A DNA stretch of 64,000 nucleotides from the NCBI RefSeq assembly GCF_902497855.1, contig NZ_CABVHU010000001.1, forward strand, positions 186,001-250,000. The letters run 5' to 3'. Both the position numbers and the translations under genes were made by a program. The notes under the pieces are model-generated. The model made no database searches, was not told where the DNA came from, and saw only the letters and a list, made by a program, of their open reading frames with translations. Every line of letters begins with the position of its first letter. Positions within the stretch are counted from its first letter, which is position 1. Positions 16,978-25,245 of the stretch are shown one piece after another. The stretch comes from Pseudomonas fluorescens. GTDB taxonomy: Bacteria > Pseudomonadota > Gammaproteobacteria > Pseudomonadales > Pseudomonadaceae.

Positions 16978-17718
16978 ATGCCGTACCGAACAGGAAGGGA
17001 AGCGTTCATGCAAGGTGTCCGGGCGCTGATTCCATTGAGTCCCGGTGTCGTGCCTTTTGGCTTGCTGACGGGGGTCATGGCGATCAACATGAGCCTGTCG
17101 CCGGGAACGACCATGGGCATGACGCTGCTGTTCTACTCCGGATCCGCGCAGATGGTCGCCCTGCAACTGCTCCATACTGGCATTGCGCCGCTGGCGATCG
17201 TGGTCACCGCCCTGGTCATCAACCTGCGCTTCATCATGTACAGCGCGTCACTGGCCCCGCATCTGCACCACTTGCCCCGACGCTGGACGTGGCCGTTGTC
17301 CTACATGCTTTCGGACCAGTCCTACGCGCTGTGCAGTCTCAAGCTTTCCTCTGGCGAACTGGGGCCATTTGCTCACTACTACTATGCCGGCACCGCCGTT
17401 GCCATGTGGCTGTCCTGGCAATTGTCGGTATTGGCGGGCATTTACCTGGGCGCAAGCATCCCCGAGACCTGGTCACTGAGCTTTGCCATACCGCTTTCCT
17501 TCCTGGCGCTGCTGGTTCCCGGCCTGCGTAGCGCTGCAACCCTGGGCGCCGCCACGGTCGGCGGGCTGCTCGCCGCGATTGCGATCGATATGCCGTACAA
17601 CCTTGGGCTGGTCACCGCTTCCATCGGCGGTGTCATCGCGGGTCTGGTGATCGAGAGTGTTCGCAAACGCCCATTGAGCGGTGCACCGACTCCTGACGTC
17701 GAGAGGGAGACGCGATGA
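16978..17718 (+). CDS. azlC: AzlC-family branched-chain amino-acid exporter subunit
   Basis: A 246-aa membrane protein. The start at 16978 has AGGAGA upstream; the longer frame from 16792 lacks support. 'GVRALIPLSPGVVPFGLLTG' and 'LLFYSGSAQMVALQLL' are AzlC hallmarks, followed by 'VINLRFIMYSASLAPHL'. With AzlD it forms a small efflux pump for branched-chain amino acids (azaleucine resistance in Bacillus, YgaZH in E. coli). The stop overlaps the azlD start by 4 nt (ATGA), so the two are coupled. There is no Lrp-type regulator adjacent. Confidence 0.92.
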   Translation: MPYRTGREAFMQGVRALIPLSPGVVPFGLLTGVMAINMSLSPGTTMGMTLLFYSGSAQMVALQLLHTGIAPLAIVVTALVINLRFIMYSASLAPHLHHLPRRWTWPLSYMLSDQSYALCSLKLSSGELGPFAHYYYAGTAVAMWLSWQLSVLAGIYLGASIPETWSLSFAIPLSFLALLVPGLRSAATLGAATVGGLLAAIAIDMPYNLGLVTASIGGVIAGLVIESVRKRPLSGAPTPDVERETR

Positions 17719-18041
17719 GTGATCTAGCCATGTGGGGACTGTTCCTGGCGGTCGGCCTGGGAACCTTCGCCATGCGTCTTTCCTTTGTCGAACTGTATGG
17801 CCGGTTGCGCATCCCGTCGGTGCTGAGACGGGCCTTGCTGTACGTACCGGCCAGTGTGCTGGCAGCCCTGGTGCTGCCCGCCGTGGTGTACCCCAATGGG
17901 CAGGGTGAGTTCGTGTGGAGTAACCCGCAGATACCGGCGGCCATTTTGGCGGCGTGGGTTGCGTGGCAGACTCGCAATACGGTTTTGACGTTGGCGGTTG
18001 GGATGGGGGGGTTGTGGTTATTCAGGTTTTTGGGGTTGTAA
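17715..18041 (+). CDS. azlD: AzlD-family small exporter subunit
   Basis: A 108-aa protein with three to four membrane segments ('WGLFLAVGLGTFAMRLSFVE', 'ALLYVPASVLAALVLPAVV', 'AILAAWVAWQTRNTVLTLAV'). It matches the AzlD/YgaH partner of AzlC in length, order and overlap. Function: the small subunit needed for branched-chain amino-acid export. Downstream, 18042-18331 contains an AT-rich direct repeat and a terminator-like hairpin but no gene. Confidence 0.92.
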   Translation: MSDLAMWGLFLAVGLGTFAMRLSFVELYGRLRIPSVLRRALLYVPASVLAALVLPAVVYPNGQGEFVWSNPQIPAAILAAWVAWQTRNTVLTLAVGMGGLWLFRFLGL

Positions 18042-18110
18042 TGCATCGAATCGGGTCGAGCCAGGACTTTGATGTGACCAGGGGCATACGGGTCTGTGCC
18101 GTATGAAAGT

Positions 18111-18219
18111 CTGCACATTTTTTTTCACATACTGACTTGATGGACAAGCGCTAATTTACTGGCCTGTAGAGGTTTTCAAGACTTTTTAAACGAAGTTTTC
18201 TGCACATATTATTTCACAT
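18111..18219. repeat. 20-bp direct repeat, two copies 89 bp apart
   Basis: CTGCACATTTTTTTTCACAT (18111-18130) and CTGCACATATTATTTCACAT (18200-18219) differ at two positions and lie in an AT-rich stretch otherwise empty of genes. Function unknown. Confidence 0.7.
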
Positions 18220-18304
18220 TTTTTTTGGTGCGGTGACTTCGGTCAATGGGTTCACGAAAGGATCCTTCAGACGCGTTTGCACACAGATCGCAATTGCAGA
18301 AACA

Positions 18305-18329
18305 GGCGCCCTTTGAGGCGCCCGTTTTT
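18305..18329 (+). terminator. Rho-independent terminator
   Basis: GGCGCC-CTTTGA-GGCGCC followed by CCGTTTTT. It points rightwards and lies 260 bp beyond azlD, so it could end the azlCD message or an unannotated transcript in 18050-18330. On the opposite strand it sits just past the 90-aa gene. Confidence 0.7.
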
Positions 18330-18331
18330 AC

Positions 18332-18604
18332 TTACTCCTTCGCCTGCGCTCGCAAGCGTCGACCGATCACGTCCATCAAGTCACAGCCGTCGCGCAACGG
18401 AATGGCCAACAGCTGAGAAAAGTCCTTCAGCACCACCGTGTCGCAGCCGAGTTCGGCGCGGTAGGCGATGTTTTCAAGCACTTGCGTGACCGTGCGGATG
18501 CGATGGTCAGCCATGGCTTGCAGAACGTCGAGCGGGGCTTGGGTGTCGATGAGCAAGGAGGCCGGGATCAGGTCGATTCCGGTGAGGGGAATGTATCTTT
18601 CCAT
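18332..18604 (-). CDS. Conserved-looking 90-aa protein of unknown function
   Basis: A 90-aa cytoplasmic protein starting MERYIPLTGIDLIPASLLID, with a GGAG motif 9 nt before ATG 18604. The longer frame from 18784 would translate the structured leader and is rejected. The sequence is predicted to be mostly alpha-helical, with one central segment 'LDVLQAMADHRIRTVTQVLE' and a second 'RAELGCDTVVLKDFSQLLAI', and ends in a basic tail (IGRRLRAQAKE). I do not recognise a characterised family. It has no membrane segment or catalytic motif. Its most notable property is the strongly structured RNA leader 64 nt upstream of the start codon. Confidence 0.7.
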   Translation of the reverse strand: MERYIPLTGIDLIPASLLIDTQAPLDVLQAMADHRIRTVTQVLENIAYRAELGCDTVVLKDFSQLLAIPLRDGCDLMDVIGRRLRAQAKE

Positions 18605-18667
18605 AGGTGAAACTCCGATCAAGGCAAAGGTTGACTGTCCCTCAATCGTCGCCAAACGAATGGGTGA

Positions 18668-18736
18668 CAGCTGTACGCAGGTTGGCGAACCGGGATCGGA
18701 AAACCGGCAGACCCGAAGGTCTCCCGCGCACAGCTG
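18668..18736 (-). ncRNA. Structured leader element (candidate cis-regulatory RNA)
   Basis: On the minus strand, an 11-bp outer stem (CAGCUGUGCGC with GCGUACAGCUG) encloses internal hairpins, including AGACC-UUCG-GGUCU with an ultrastable UUCG tetraloop and GGUU-CGCC-AACC. The eighth outer pair is G.U on this strand but an A/C mismatch on the other. That, and the UUCG loop orientation, favour function in the minus-strand transcript. It lies 64 nt before the ATG of the 90-aa gene. This is an inference from one sequence; covariation is untested. Confidence 0.5.
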
Positions 18737-19148
18737 CCATAAAGACAGCTTTGCGAGCGTGCAACAGCGTCTGCAAGAAAGCACAGAGCTTTTGCACCCG
18801 ATAACTCAGGTCGCCAAACCTGGTCGCCATTGGGGCGACGGGGCGGACTATAAGCTTCTTGGGTCTAGGCGGGCAAGGTTGATAACTTTTGTGTTTGTGT
18901 AGGACTAGCGGTGAATGAATCGTCCTCCAGCTGCAAGAGTCGATAGGCTGCAAGGTGATGGTAAATACTCATGGTCGTTGGGGGTTCACATAATCCTGTC
19001 AAGGATGCTACCCACATTTTTTGTATCCGACCTTCAACTGATCCGAACCATCCAGTCATCAGATTCTTGGCAATTAGGGTCTGCCATCCTCATTTGGCGC
19101 ACCCCCACGCATAGGCTTCGAATGGGAGAGAAGCTATACTCCTGCGCT

Positions 19149-19745
19149 ATGCACAATCCAGAACATATCCGCGAATTACTCAAGACATGGGTCGCCAAGA
19201 CCATGCCCCATGCTGAAGGCGATGTTTTCATTGGAGAGCTTTGCTTCATCAACAAAGCAAGGCGTGCAGACCTCGTGCATGCGAACGGTCAGCTAACGGC
19301 GTTTGAAATAAAATCTGCCGCGGATAGCCTATCCAGGTGGGAAGGTCAGCAAGACGCATACCTCAGTTGCTTTGATCAGGTTTGGCTTTGCTGTCATTCC
19401 AAACATATAGAGAAAGCGTTCAGCGTTACTCACAAAAGCGTTGGGATTCTTGTGGTTGATGACCTTGGATCTATCGCTCTTGTTAGAAAGCCAGCGCCCA
19501 ATAAGTTTCGCGATAAATTTATCCTCACCGGATTGTTGTGGAGGTCGGAGTTAGATGAGCTCTGCAAAGAGTTTCAGATTCAAACGAAAAATATTATGAG
19601 GATAAAGGAAGTGCGCCTCGAAGTATCCGAGGCGCTAGAGTGGGACCGCATCCGAGATAAAGTCTTAAGTAGGCTAAAGGTTCGATATTCTGATTGTCAG
19701 AATATGTCATCAATTGAGATGTTGTCGCCACTATCTTTGTGTTGA
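19149..19745 (+). CDS. sce7726-family protein, PD-(D/E)xK nuclease-like
   Basis: A 198-aa protein. The block E30 ('FIGELCF'), D41 ('ARRADLVHANGQLTAFEIKS'), E53-x-K55, then Q68 in 'EGQQDAYLSCFDQVW' is the E..D..ExK..Q pattern of PD-(D/E)xK nucleases and matches the sce7726 family. I placed the start at ATG 19149; a TATACT at 19135-19140 lies so close that the message could be nearly leaderless. The region is clearly richer in A+T than the flanks. The gene converges on, and overlaps by 49 bp, the beta-family gene on the other strand. Substrate unknown. Related pairs occur in accessory genome regions, so a mobile or defence role is plausible but unproven. Confidence 0.7.
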   Translation: MHNPEHIRELLKTWVAKTMPHAEGDVFIGELCFINKARRADLVHANGQLTAFEIKSAADSLSRWEGQQDAYLSCFDQVWLCCHSKHIEKAFSVTHKSVGILVVDDLGSIALVRKPAPNKFRDKFILTGLLWRSELDELCKEFQIQTKNIMRIKEVRLEVSEALEWDRIRDKVLSRLKVRYSDCQNMSSIEMLSPLSLC

Positions 19746-20758
19746 AGAAATTGGAGCGTTGCACAAATATGCTGGTTAGCTCTTAGGCCATTCCATACTC
19801 CGTTGTTCCCATACTTTTCATTCGTTTGACTAATCCGTCCATACTCTCTAGTCGCCCAGCAAAACTCATCGCCGTGGTAGTCTGGTAGTTGGCGAATGTC
19901 TCTTGCTAGCTGAACGTAGTTCTCAAATTCTTTATCTCTTCCTAGCCGCTTTAACCACCATTCATTAGGGGCGTAATAGCTGGCAAAAGGTATGACAGCC
20001 ATGCCTGGAATATATTCCACAGCGGCGCCAGGATTTGTGCCTGCATAGTCACCATAAATTAAATTTATAGAAGAGTTCAGTTGTTTTGCTTCAGTTTGCC
20101 AAGCTATATCGTGACAAGTTGCCGTGCTGGTACTTCCGGATTGAGGTTTCTGACTCGGGAAGGATGAGCTAATTAGAGACGCGCTGTGAACCCCATAGGC
20201 GTCTAAGGTAGATAAACTATGGTCGAGAGTGCCACCGTTAATGGTGGATATTGGAGATCTGTCCCCAAAGTCCAGTATTGCAATTATGTTTTCTGGGGTA
20301 GCTATGGCGTCAAGAATACTTATTGCTCTGTCCCAGCTAGCTCCTGTTATGTCTGCAGTGCAGATAATTCTGATGGCTATGGTTTCAAAGTTTGTTAGTA
20401 GCAGTCTAGCCTGTTGTATTACGTCTCGTGAGTTGTCCGTGTCAAGCCAAGATACAACGGGTATTAGTGAGTTGTTTTTAATTTTTAACTCTGCGAGCCA
20501 GACTCGTTTTTTTTCGAAGTGATTGGCAGGGTTGTGTAGGTCCCTTTCTGCTATGACTTCTTCTGCGATATCTTGTGGTGATCTAGACACGTCCATCAAA
20601 TATGGATGGTCTCCCCAGTTCGCAAGAAAATCGTTAAGATTGCGTTCTTTGCCTCTCATATTGAGAAGTGGTGACACTAATTTTTTACGATGTTCTTCCA
20701 GATTTATCAGAGCCTTTACATCGTTTTGACCTACCTTCATACACGGTATGTAAAGCAT
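19697..20758 (-). CDS. Beta-family protein (phage T4 beta-protein-like)
   Basis: A 353-aa protein starting MLYIPCMKVGQNDVKALINL, the usual opening of the beta/sce7725-like family ('Y-x-P-x-x-K-x-x-x-x-x-x-A-L'). The later 'PYLMDVSR' and 'IPVVSWL' segments resemble alternating strands of a TIM-barrel-like core. A strong RBS (AGGAAGG, 8 nt) fixes the start. Codon use is AT-rich and unlike the neighbours, and 'SSSINLIYGDY' and 'FASYYAPNEWWLKRL' are family-like C-terminal blocks. Members often accompany sce7726 proteins, as here. No biochemical function is established. The last 49 bp overlap the sce7726 gene on the opposite strand. Confidence 0.7.
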   Translation of the reverse strand: MLYIPCMKVGQNDVKALINLEEHRKKLVSPLLNMRGKERNLNDFLANWGDHPYLMDVSRSPQDIAEEVIAERDLHNPANHFEKKRVWLAELKIKNNSLIPVVSWLDTDNSRDVIQQARLLLTNFETIAIRIICTADITGASWDRAISILDAIATPENIIAILDFGDRSPISTINGGTLDHSLSTLDAYGVHSASLISSSFPSQKPQSGSTSTATCHDIAWQTEAKQLNSSINLIYGDYAGTNPGAAVEYIPGMAVIPFASYYAPNEWWLKRLGRDKEFENYVQLARDIRQLPDYHGDEFCWATREYGRISQTNEKYGNNGVWNGLRANQHICATLQFLQHKDSGDNISIDDIF

Positions 20759-20925
20759 GCGTACCTTCCTTTGGTGGTGGAGCGAAGCTCGACTAGAGCT
20801 GGATTGAGCGTAGATGCCTTTTTCGAAACCGCTGTCTAGGTGATGTATCTTCGTATTTCTTGATTTTTTTTTACGCGGATTCCGAAATACAATTTCAAGT
20901 CATTAGTTTTATTCATTTATGCTTG

Positions 20926-20943
20926 TGTAAATCCATTTACAAT
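20926..20943 (+). promoter_or_regulatory. Palindrome overlapping a candidate -10 of the MATE gene
   Basis: TGTAAAT-CC-ATTTACA (20926-20941) is a perfect inverted repeat overlapping TACAAT (20938-20943), 47 bp before the MATE ATG. It could be an operator at the MATE promoter; the -35 is weak. Confidence 0.4.
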
Positions 20944-20989
20944 CCCCCATTTGCGTAGCGACCTACCCTCATCCGAGACTTTTCTACTC

Positions 20990-22348
20990 ATGCAAGCCTC
21001 CACCCAATCCCACCCCCTCTGGAAAACCTACCTCCTTTTCCTCGCCCCCATGGTCCTCTCCAATTTCCTCCAATCCATGTCGGGCACCATCAACAGCATC
21101 TACATCGGCCAGATGCTCGGCACCCAAGCCCTCGCAGCCGTATCGGGCATGTTCCCCATCGTGTTCTTCTTCATCGCCCTGGTCATCGGCCTCGGCGCGG
21201 GTGCTGGCGTGCTTATCGGTCAAGCCTGGGGCGCGCGTGAACCGCATCTGGTGAAAACCATCGCCGCGACCACCTGGCTGTTGGGCGCAATGATCGGTTT
21301 GGTGGCGGCGGTGTTGGGCAGTGTGTTCGCGAGGCCAGCCCTGCAGGGTTTGGGCACGCCGGCCGACGTGCTGGACGACGCCGTGGCCTACGCCCAGGTG
21401 ATGATGTGGATCATGCCCTCGCTGCTGGTCTATGTGCTCTTCACTCAACTGCTGCGCGGGGTGAGCGATACGGTGTCGCCGCTGATCGCGTTGGTGGTGT
21501 CGACCTGTATCGGCCTGGCGCTGACGCCGGCGTTGATTCGCGGTTGGCTGGGGTTGCCGATGATGGGGATTCAGAGTGCGGCGTATGCGGGGTTGGTGGG
21601 TAACCTGTCGGCGATGGCGTGGCTGGCGTGGCGCTTGATCAGCAAGGGGCATCCGTTGGCGCCGGATCGAGAGATGTTTGCGGCAATGCGCCTGGACCTG
21701 GTGATTCTCGGCAAGGTGTTGCGCATCGGGTTGCCGACCGGGTTGCAGATGGTGGTGTTGTCGATGTCGGAGCTGGTGATTCTGGCGCTGGTGAATCAGC
21801 ACGGCTCCAAGGCGACGGCGGCGTATGGGGCGGTGACGCAGATCGTCAATTACGTGCAGTTCCCGGCGCTGTCGATTGCGATCACGGCGTCGATCCTGGG
21901 TGCCCAGGCGATCGGGGCAGGGCGCATCGAGCGCATCGGGCCGATTCTGCGCACGGGGTTGTTGATCAACGTGTGCCTGACCGGTGGGTTGGTGGTGTTG
22001 GGTTACCTGTTGTCGCACTGGTTGCTGGGGTTGTTCCTCACGGATGACGTCACTCGTGCGAAGGCCGAGCATCTGTTGCACATCATGCTCTGGAGCCTGT
22101 TGGTGTTCGGCTTCCAGGCGATCATCGGCGGCATCATGCGTGCCAGCGGCTCGGTGTTGGTGCCGATGGCGATTTCGATTTTCTGCGTGGTCGGGGTGCA
22201 GTTGCCGGTGGCGTATTTGCTGGACGGGCACTTTGGATTGCAGGGCGTGTGGATGGCGTTTCCGGTGGCGTACCTGGGGATGCTGGTGTTGCAGTCGGCG
22301 TATTACAAGATGGTCTGGCAGCATCAGAAGATTGAGCGGTTGGTATAG
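20990..22348 (+). CDS. MATE-family multidrug efflux transporter
   Basis: A 452-aa protein with ~12 helices and the MATE twofold layout: 'PMVLSNFLQSMSGTINSIYI' in helix 1, 'GLGAGAGVLIGQAWGARE' in the N-lobe, and 'GLPTGLQMVVLSMSELV' opening the C-lobe. MATE pumps export cationic drugs and metabolites using Na+ or H+. The start ATG 20990 is preferred over a TTG at 20951. It stands alone, downstream of the AT-rich insert, and its GC content returns to genome-typical levels. The substrate cannot be predicted. Confidence 0.9.
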   Translation: MQASTQSHPLWKTYLLFLAPMVLSNFLQSMSGTINSIYIGQMLGTQALAAVSGMFPIVFFFIALVIGLGAGAGVLIGQAWGAREPHLVKTIAATTWLLGAMIGLVAAVLGSVFARPALQGLGTPADVLDDAVAYAQVMMWIMPSLLVYVLFTQLLRGVSDTVSPLIALVVSTCIGLALTPALIRGWLGLPMMGIQSAAYAGLVGNLSAMAWLAWRLISKGHPLAPDREMFAAMRLDLVILGKVLRIGLPTGLQMVVLSMSELVILALVNQHGSKATAAYGAVTQIVNYVQFPALSIAITASILGAQAIGAGRIERIGPILRTGLLINVCLTGGLVVLGYLLSHWLLGLFLTDDVTRAKAEHLLHIMLWSLLVFGFQAIIGGIMRASGSVLVPMAISIFCVVGVQLPVAYLLDGHFGLQGVWMAFPVAYLGMLVLQSAYYKMVWQHQKIERLV

Positions 22349-22530
22349 GAAGGCATCGCAGACAGGGGTAATTGACTTACCGGTTTTCAGAAAATACGGA
22401 AACGTCTTACGCTCCCATCAGAAACACCCTATTTAAACCGTGGCCGCCATCGTAAAAGCTTCCAATCCCCAGGACCAGGGTGGAAGCGAAACCCTTCCTG
22501 ATCGTCAACATCAGACCAGGAAGGCCTGAC

Positions 22531-25245
22531 ATGCCCAACCCCATACGCACCTTCTTCGACCACAGCCGACACAAACTCAGCGTCCATAACTTCGACGCGA
22601 CCCTCGACGTCCTGGCCTTCCACGGCGAAGAACAACTGAGCCAGCCGTTCCACTACGTCGTCGAATTCACCTGCACCGAGCAGGACATCGCCGCCGACCA
22701 GCTGCTCAACCGCGACGCCCGCTTCAGCCTGCACGCCCCGCCGCGCCAGCCCACCTTCCTGACCCGGGACCTCCCGATCAAACCGCTGCGCACCCTGCAC
22801 GGCGTGGTCACCGGCTTCAAACGCCTGTCCGGCTCCGTCGACGAAGCCCGCTACGAAATCACCCTGCAACCGCGCCTGGCCTTGCTCGCCCGCGGCCAGC
22901 AATTCCGCCTCTACCAACACCAGTCCGTGCCGCAAATCGTCGAACACATCCTGCGCAGCCGCCACGATTTCAGGGGCGAGGATTTTTTCTTCAAGCTCAC
23001 CCGCAAGTACCCGAAACGCCTGCAAGTCATGCAATACGGCGAAAGCGACCTGGCCTTTATCGCCCGGCTGCTGGCCGAAGTCGGCATCTGGTACCGCTTC
23101 ACCGGCGACGAACGCCTGCACCTCGACGTCGTCGAATTCCACGACGACCAGCTGCATTACCAGTCCGGCATCGAGCTGCCGTACCACTCGCCGGCCGGCC
23201 TGAGCAGCAGCGAGCAGGACGGCGTCTGGGCCTTGCAAACCCAACACCAGGTGGTGGAGCGCCAGGTCAACATCCGCACCTACCAGCACCGTGACGCCTA
23301 CGCCCACCTGGACGGCGAGATCGACCACACCCGCGGCGCGACCACCACCTACGGCGAGGCCTATCACTACGCCGAACCCTACACCGCCCTCGGCGACCGC
23401 TACCAATTCTACGAAGACCTGCCACCGGAAACCGGCTACTTCTACGCCCGCCTGCAACACGAACGCTACCTCAACGACCAGACCCGCCTCAGCGGCACCA
23501 GCAGCAGCGCCACCCTGGCCCCGGGCCAGGTGCTGAAAATCACCGGCGGCGCGCCCCAGGCCTTCGCCCGCGGCACGGTGATCACCCACCTCAGTACCCG
23601 CGCCGCCCGCGACGCCAGCTTCGAAGCCCGGTTCCAGGCCATCCCCTATTCGGAAAGCGTGTGCTTCCGCCCGCCACCGCTGGCCAAACCGCAGATCGCC
23701 GGCACCCTCCCGGCCCGGGTCAGCAACCCGCAAAAAAACGACCCCTACGCCGAAGTCGACGTCGAAGGGCGCTACTGCGTGCAGTTCCTGTTCGACCGCG
23801 ACACCTGGAAACCCGGCGAGGAAAGCATGTGGCTGCGCCTGGCCCGGCCCTACGCCGGCGACACCCACGGCCTGCACCTGCCGCTGATCGCCGGCACCGA
23901 AGTGGCGGTGGCCTTCGAACAGGGCGACCCGGACCGCCCCTACATCGCCCACGCCCTGCACGACAGCGAACACCGCGATCACGTGACCCTGCGCGCGCGC
24001 AATTACAAACGCAACGTGCTGCGCACTCCGGCCAACAACAAGCTGCGGATGGAGGACACACGGGGCAAGGAGCACGTCAAGCTGAGTACCGAGCACAGTG
24101 GCAAGAGCCAGCTGAATCTGGGGCATCTGGTCGATGCCGAGCAGCAGAGGCGGGGTGAAGGGTTTGAATTGCGCACCGATGGTTGGGGGGCGATTCGGGC
24201 GGGGAAGGGGTTGTTCATCAGTGCCGATGAGCAGGCCAAGGCGCAGGGGCCGGTCCTGGAAATGAGCGCGGCCATCGGTCGCCTGCAGCAGGCGGGTGAG
24301 CAACTGCAACAACTCTCCGTCGATGCCCAGGCCAGTCAGGTCGATCCCGCCGACGTAACCGCGCAGATGAACCTGCTCCGGCAAGACCTGGATCAGCTCA
24401 AGTCCTCCGTGCTGCTGCTCAGTGCGCCCCAGGGCATCGCCCTCACCAGCGGCAAGCACCTGCAGTTGGCGGCGCAAAACAACCTGATGCTCAACGCCGG
24501 GGGCGAAGCCGACCTCAGCGTGGTCAAGCGCTTGTTCATCGGGGTGGGGCAGGGGTTGAGTGTGTTTGTGCGCAAGCTGGGCATCAAGCTGATCGCCAAC
24601 CACGGCCCGGTAAGCATGCAAGCGCAAAACGACAAATTGGAGCTGATGGCCCGTCACGGCCTGACAATCACGAGTACCGAAGACGAAATCCACATCACCG
24701 CCAAGAAGAAAATCACCCTCAACGCCGGCGGCAGCTACATCACCCTCGACCCCTACAGCATCGAATGCGGCACGGCGGGTGATTTCAATATCAAGTCGGC
24801 GGATTTCAACTACAGCGGCCCCGCCAGCATGAAGGCCACGCATCCAGAGTATCCGCAAAGTCTGGCCAAACAAATCTTGCGCCTCAGCGTACCCCAAGCC
24901 CCCAACGCTCCCGACCAAGGCTGGGCGGGAATGCCCTACACGCTGTACGCCGATGGCGCCGTGCTCCAGCGAGGCGTGCTGGACAAGACCGGTCAGCTGT
25001 CGATCGACCATCAAGTCGTGACCCGCGGTTACCGCCTGGACCTGGCCAACGGCCTGCGTTACCAGATTCCAGTGCCCAGCGACTACCGCAACGCAGAGCA
25101 AGCGCACCTGGCCAACAAAGGCCTGCAAAATCACCCCTCGCAAACCGACCCCGAGGTGAGCCAGCCGACTTCACACACCGACCACCGTGCGCTGTATGCA
25201 GCGGTTATTGAAGGAACCAGCGACCAGGAAGGGAGCACACAATGA
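22531..25245 (+). CDS. vgrG: Type VI secretion tip protein VgrG with C-terminal extension
   Basis: A 904-aa protein. The RBS AGGAAGG precedes ATG 22531. Residues ~1-380 correspond to the gp27-like hub ('FHGEEQLSQPFHYVVEF', 'VPQIVEHILRSR'), then the gp5 OB domain ('YCVQFLFDRDTW', 'SMWLRLARPYAGDTHGLHLPL'). Next comes a DUF2345 needle region ('GIALTSGKHLQLAAQNNLML', 'GLTITSTEDEIHITAKKKIT'). After it, a ~125-residue extension (from about 'LAKQILRLSVPQAPNAPDQG') probably forms the cargo-binding adaptor. The stop overlaps the effector start (ATGA at 25242), the arrangement of dedicated VgrG-effector pairs. No other T6SS structural genes are in the window, so this is an orphan vgrG island using a core apparatus elsewhere. 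Confidence 0.93.
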   Translation: MPNPIRTFFDHSRHKLSVHNFDATLDVLAFHGEEQLSQPFHYVVEFTCTEQDIAADQLLNRDARFSLHAPPRQPTFLTRDLPIKPLRTLHGVVTGFKRLSGSVDEARYEITLQPRLALLARGQQFRLYQHQSVPQIVEHILRSRHDFRGEDFFFKLTRKYPKRLQVMQYGESDLAFIARLLAEVGIWYRFTGDERLHLDVVEFHDDQLHYQSGIELPYHSPAGLSSSEQDGVWALQTQHQVVERQVNIRTYQHRDAYAHLDGEIDHTRGATTTYGEAYHYAEPYTALGDRYQFYEDLPPETGYFYARLQHERYLNDQTRLSGTSSSATLAPGQVLKITGGAPQAFARGTVITHLSTRAARDASFEARFQAIPYSESVCFRPPPLAKPQIAGTLPARVSNPQKNDPYAEVDVEGRYCVQFLFDRDTWKPGEESMWLRLARPYAGDTHGLHLPLIAGTEVAVAFEQGDPDRPYIAHALHDSEHRDHVTLRARNYKRNVLRTPANNKLRMEDTRGKEHVKLSTEHSGKSQLNLGHLVDAEQQRRGEGFELRTDGWGAIRAGKGLFISADEQAKAQGPVLEMSAAIGRLQQAGEQLQQLSVDAQASQVDPADVTAQMNLLRQDLDQLKSSVLLLSAPQGIALTSGKHLQLAAQNNLMLNAGGEADLSVVKRLFIGVGQGLSVFVRKLGIKLIANHGPVSMQAQNDKLELMARHGLTITSTEDEIHITAKKKITLNAGGSYITLDPYSIECGTAGDFNIKSADFNYSGPASMKATHPEYPQSLAKQILRLSVPQAPNAPDQGWAGMPYTLYADGAVLQRGVLDKTGQLSIDHQVVTRGYRLDLANGLRYQIPVPSDYRNAEQAHLANKGLQNHPSQTDPEVSQPTSHTDHRALYAAVIEGTSDQEGSTQ

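Noticed and set aside
18642..18953. 103-codon minus-strand frame across the structured leader
   Set aside because: Overlaps the folded element and a putative promoter stretch; the RNA structure explains the sequence better than coding does.
20984..22324. 446-codon minus-strand frame opposite the MATE gene
   Set aside because: Composed almost wholly of His/Arg/Gln/Asp, typical of antisense frames in GC-rich genes.
22429..25143. 904-codon open frame on the minus strand opposite vgrG
   Set aside because: It mirrors the codon positions of vgrG, has no domain, and the high GC of the real gene keeps the antisense frame open.
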